NCBI GenBank assembly: GCA_032122355.1
Contig: JAUMCS010000097.1
Coordinates: 1 to 5,494, forward strand
Direction of reading: 5' to 3'
Source: RFTU01 sp032122355
GTDB lineage: Bacteria; Pseudomonadota; Gammaproteobacteria; Burkholderiales; Burkholderiaceae_C
DNA length: 5,494 nt
Part shown: positions 3,867 to 5,494 of the stretch, one piece after another
Numbering within the stretch: position 1 is the first letter of the stretch
Layout: each line of letters opens with the position of its first letter
Made by a program: the position numbers and the translations under genes
Notes under the pieces: generated by a model
The model's database searches: none
What the model was told of the DNA's origin: nothing
What the model saw: the letters and a program-made list of their open reading frames with translations, nothing else

Positions 3867-5151
3867 AGCTGTACTGCCTTGTAGGTACCCTTGCCCAATA
3901 CACCACCAAAACAGCTAAGGCCGACCCAATGAGTATCGCCAATAGCGTGTTTAACCAAAGTTTGGGCGAAATGGGCCTGGCCGGTGGGGTGGCTTGCGCC
4001 AACCAATAGGCCTGTGCCTGCGGGGTTTGGCTTTCAAGGCGGGTTAGCTGCAAACGCCCCACCACTGCATCATAAGCACGTTGGGCGCTTTCTACATCAC
4101 GGGTTAATACCGCCGCTTGATCACGCGCGGCTTTCATTTTTAAAACTTGTTCGCGCTGGGCGGCTAAGGCACTTTGCAGCCGTTGCATGCGGTTTTGATT
4201 GATGGCATTTTGGGTGCTCAGGCCGCTGGTGATGCGATGCACCTCAGCGGCCAGCCGCGATTCAAGCTCGGCCATGCCATCCAGCATTTCTTGACGCTGC
4301 GGGTGCGCTTGGCCTAAGCGTGCATCAAGCTCTTTCAAGCGCGATTGCTGTCGCGCAAGTTCAGCCTTGAGGTTGCTGATCAGGCTGCTATTTAATACTT
4401 CCGGCAATGTTTCAGGGGCATGCGAACGCACTTGCTGCAATCGGCTGCCACTATCGGCACTTTGCGCTTGTGCTTGCAGTACTTGGGTGGATAACTCGGT
4501 CAAGCGATTGTTTTCTACATCTATACGGGCATCGGTTTCGAGTAAACCTTCTTGTTTTTGAAATGCCGACAATCGTGCTTGGGCTTGCTCAAGGGTTCGC
4601 CTGGCTTCAAGCGAGCGATCATCAAAAAAGCTAGAGAATTGCCGCGCCGGATCCACCCGCAGCTCTAAGGCCGTATCTAGGTAGGCTTGCACAAAGGCAT
4701 TGGCCATTTGCGCCGCTAGCCGCGCATCGTGCGCACGGTAAGCCACTTGCACCACGTTGCTGTCACGCGCGGGCCGAACCTCTAAGTGCTGCATAAAGGT
4801 GTCGGTCAGCCATTGATCAAAGGCGGTTTTTTCTTCTGTTTCATCCATCCACTGCGCGCGCAATTCAGGGTTTTGCATTAAGCGCAGGTTTTGCACCACA
4901 CGCCGTGCCACACGGTGGCTTTGCAATACATCCACCTGCGTGTTGATCAGGCTATTGGCTGCCGCCGCCGGAAAGGCGCCCGCAATGGGGTCGGGTTTGA
5001 CATCGAGCACCAGCGAGGCTGTGGCCTCAAACTGTGGTGGCAACAACAGGCTGGCACCTACCGCCGCACCCACCACGCCCAGCCATACCAGCAGTGCCAT
5101 GCCCCAGCGTTGGCGTAGGCGTTGCTTCCAATCGATCAAGGTGGTATTCAT
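3865..5151 (-). CDS. epsF: Exopolysaccharide chain-length determinant EpsF (Wzz / polysaccharide co-polymerase)
   Basis: EpsF-type proteins sit in the inner membrane and set the chain length of a Wzy-dependent exopolysaccharide, contacting the outer-membrane exporter across the periplasm. Numbering from the GTG at 5157: TM1 at about 19-39 (GMALLVWLGVVGAAVGASLL), the Wzz domain at about 41-160 with YRAHDARLAAQMANAF, a long Gln/Ala/Glu-rich coiled coil at about 182-375, then the PPARPISPKL Pro-rich motif, and TM2 at about 402-421. The ten-residue C-terminus carries no Walker motifs, so there is no BY-kinase domain. I prefer ATG 5151 (428 residues), with GAAAG 9 bases upstream; GTG 5157 adds two residues. 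It lies 48 bases after epsE on the same strand (42 if GTG is used), a likely operon. Generic Wzz or GumC-like proteins are alternatives, but pairing with an EpsE-like partner favours EpsF. Confidence 0.9.
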   Translation of the reverse strand: MNTTLIDWKQRLRQRWGMALLVWLGVVGAAVGASLLLPPQFEATASLVLDVKPDPIAGAFPAAAANSLINTQVDVLQSHRVARRVVQNLRLMQNPELRAQWMDETEEKTAFDQWLTDTFMQHLEVRPARDSNVVQVAYRAHDARLAAQMANAFVQAYLDTALELRVDPARQFSSFFDDRSLEARRTLEQAQARLSAFQKQEGLLETDARIDVENNRLTELSTQVLQAQAQSADSGSRLQQVRSHAPETLPEVLNSSLISNLKAELARQQSRLKELDARLGQAHPQRQEMLDGMAELESRLAAEVHRITSGLSTQNAINQNRMQRLQSALAAQREQVLKMKAARDQAAVLTRDVESAQRAYDAVVGRLQLTRLESQTPQAQAYWLAQATPPARPISPKLWLNTLLAILIGSALAVLVVYWARVPTRQYS

Positions 5152-5199
5152 AGGCACGAGCTTTCGAATAGAAAAGAAAATGAAATGGCTGGGAGTGGC

Positions 5200-5494
5200 T
5201 TAAAACAAGCTTTCGCGCACATACACGACATCGCCGGCTTGCAGCGGTTGGGGCATATCGGGCAGTAGTGCAGTCAAACGCCCCTGACTATCCGTGCGCC
5301 ATATTTTGATGCCGCGCTCGGTGCCGCGCAGGGTGAGCCCACCACCTGCGGCTAGGGCTTGCAGCAAGGTCATGTCACGCTCAAGCCGCAGCGCGCCTGG
5401 GCGTTGCACTTCACCATAGATATACACTTGCGGCGCACGATCCACAAAAACCACATCGCCATGCGCCAGTTCGACATCTTGCTCGGGCTGGGCT
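5200..5494 (-). CDS. epsE: Polysaccharide export protein EpsE, C-terminal part (5' end off window)
   Basis: The frame runs from the right edge of the window to TAA 5200-5202, giving the last 97 residues of a Wza-like outer-membrane polysaccharide exporter. It contains an SLBB domain: VYIYGEVQRPG at residues 23-33, the RDMTLLQALAAGGG helix and turn at 39-52, and the terminal GDVVYVRESLF. The VRESLF ending and the LRGTERGIKIWR segment are typical of the EpsE group found with EpsF in betaproteobacterial exopolysaccharide loci. In the family the N-terminal part carries the lipoprotein signal and Poly_export domain; both are beyond the window. Translation presumably precedes epsF in one mRNA, since only a 48-base spacer without a terminator separates them. 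Confidence 0.88.
   Translation of the reverse strand, partial: AQPEQDVELAHGDVVFVDRAPQVYIYGEVQRPGALRLERDMTLLQALAAGGGLTLRGTERGIKIWRTDSQGRLTALLPDMPQPLQAGDVVYVRESLF

Overview
The window looks like a chromosomal contig from a betaproteobacterium, most likely Burkholderiales. The evidence is a classical trimeric porin with a Burkholderiales-type signal peptide and a C-terminal Phe, a bacterial Coq7 ubiquinone hydroxylase transcribed divergently from it, and an EpsE/EpsF-type exopolysaccharide export pair. No 16S rRNA or other taxonomic marker is present, so the order is an inference. A run of 10 Ns at 1887-1896 marks a scaffold gap inside the porin gene.

Left part (1-1670): a cluster of toxin-antitoxin genes on the + strand, visibly more AT-rich than the right half. 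It holds (i) the 3' end of an excisionase-type HTH antitoxin (3-149), overlapped by a 29-codon ORF (146-235) that looks like the C-terminal stub of a PIN-domain toxin; (ii) an apparently intact type VII pair, MntA nucleotidyltransferase (570-860) and HepT HEPN toxin (857-1228), with its own promoter and a 7-bp inverted repeat over the -10 region; and (iii) a HigA/Xre-like antidote gene (1270-1569) broken by one in-frame TGA and lacking a recognisable toxin. The MntA/HepT/Xre block lies between two direct copies (240-325 and 1583-1668; 82 of 86 bases identical) of the porin's last few codons, 3' UTR and bidirectional terminator. This suggests that the block was inserted at, or recombined into, the porin 3' end.

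Middle part (1653-3567): the porin gene (- strand) and coq7 (+ strand) diverge from a 231-bp intergenic region. That region holds a good sigma70-like promoter for coq7, and a small hairpin in the porin leader. The porin supplies outer-membrane diffusion. Coq7 performs the penultimate step of ubiquinone synthesis.

Right part (3573-5494): a small - strand ORF converges on coq7; it is unrecognised, with a C-terminus reminiscent of small antitoxins. Beyond it, still on the - strand, come epsF (Wzz-type chain-length determinant of the inner membrane) and, upstream of it, the 3' end of epsE (SLBB-containing outer-membrane export protein). These are the edge of an exopolysaccharide operon whose remaining genes lie beyond the right end or elsewhere.
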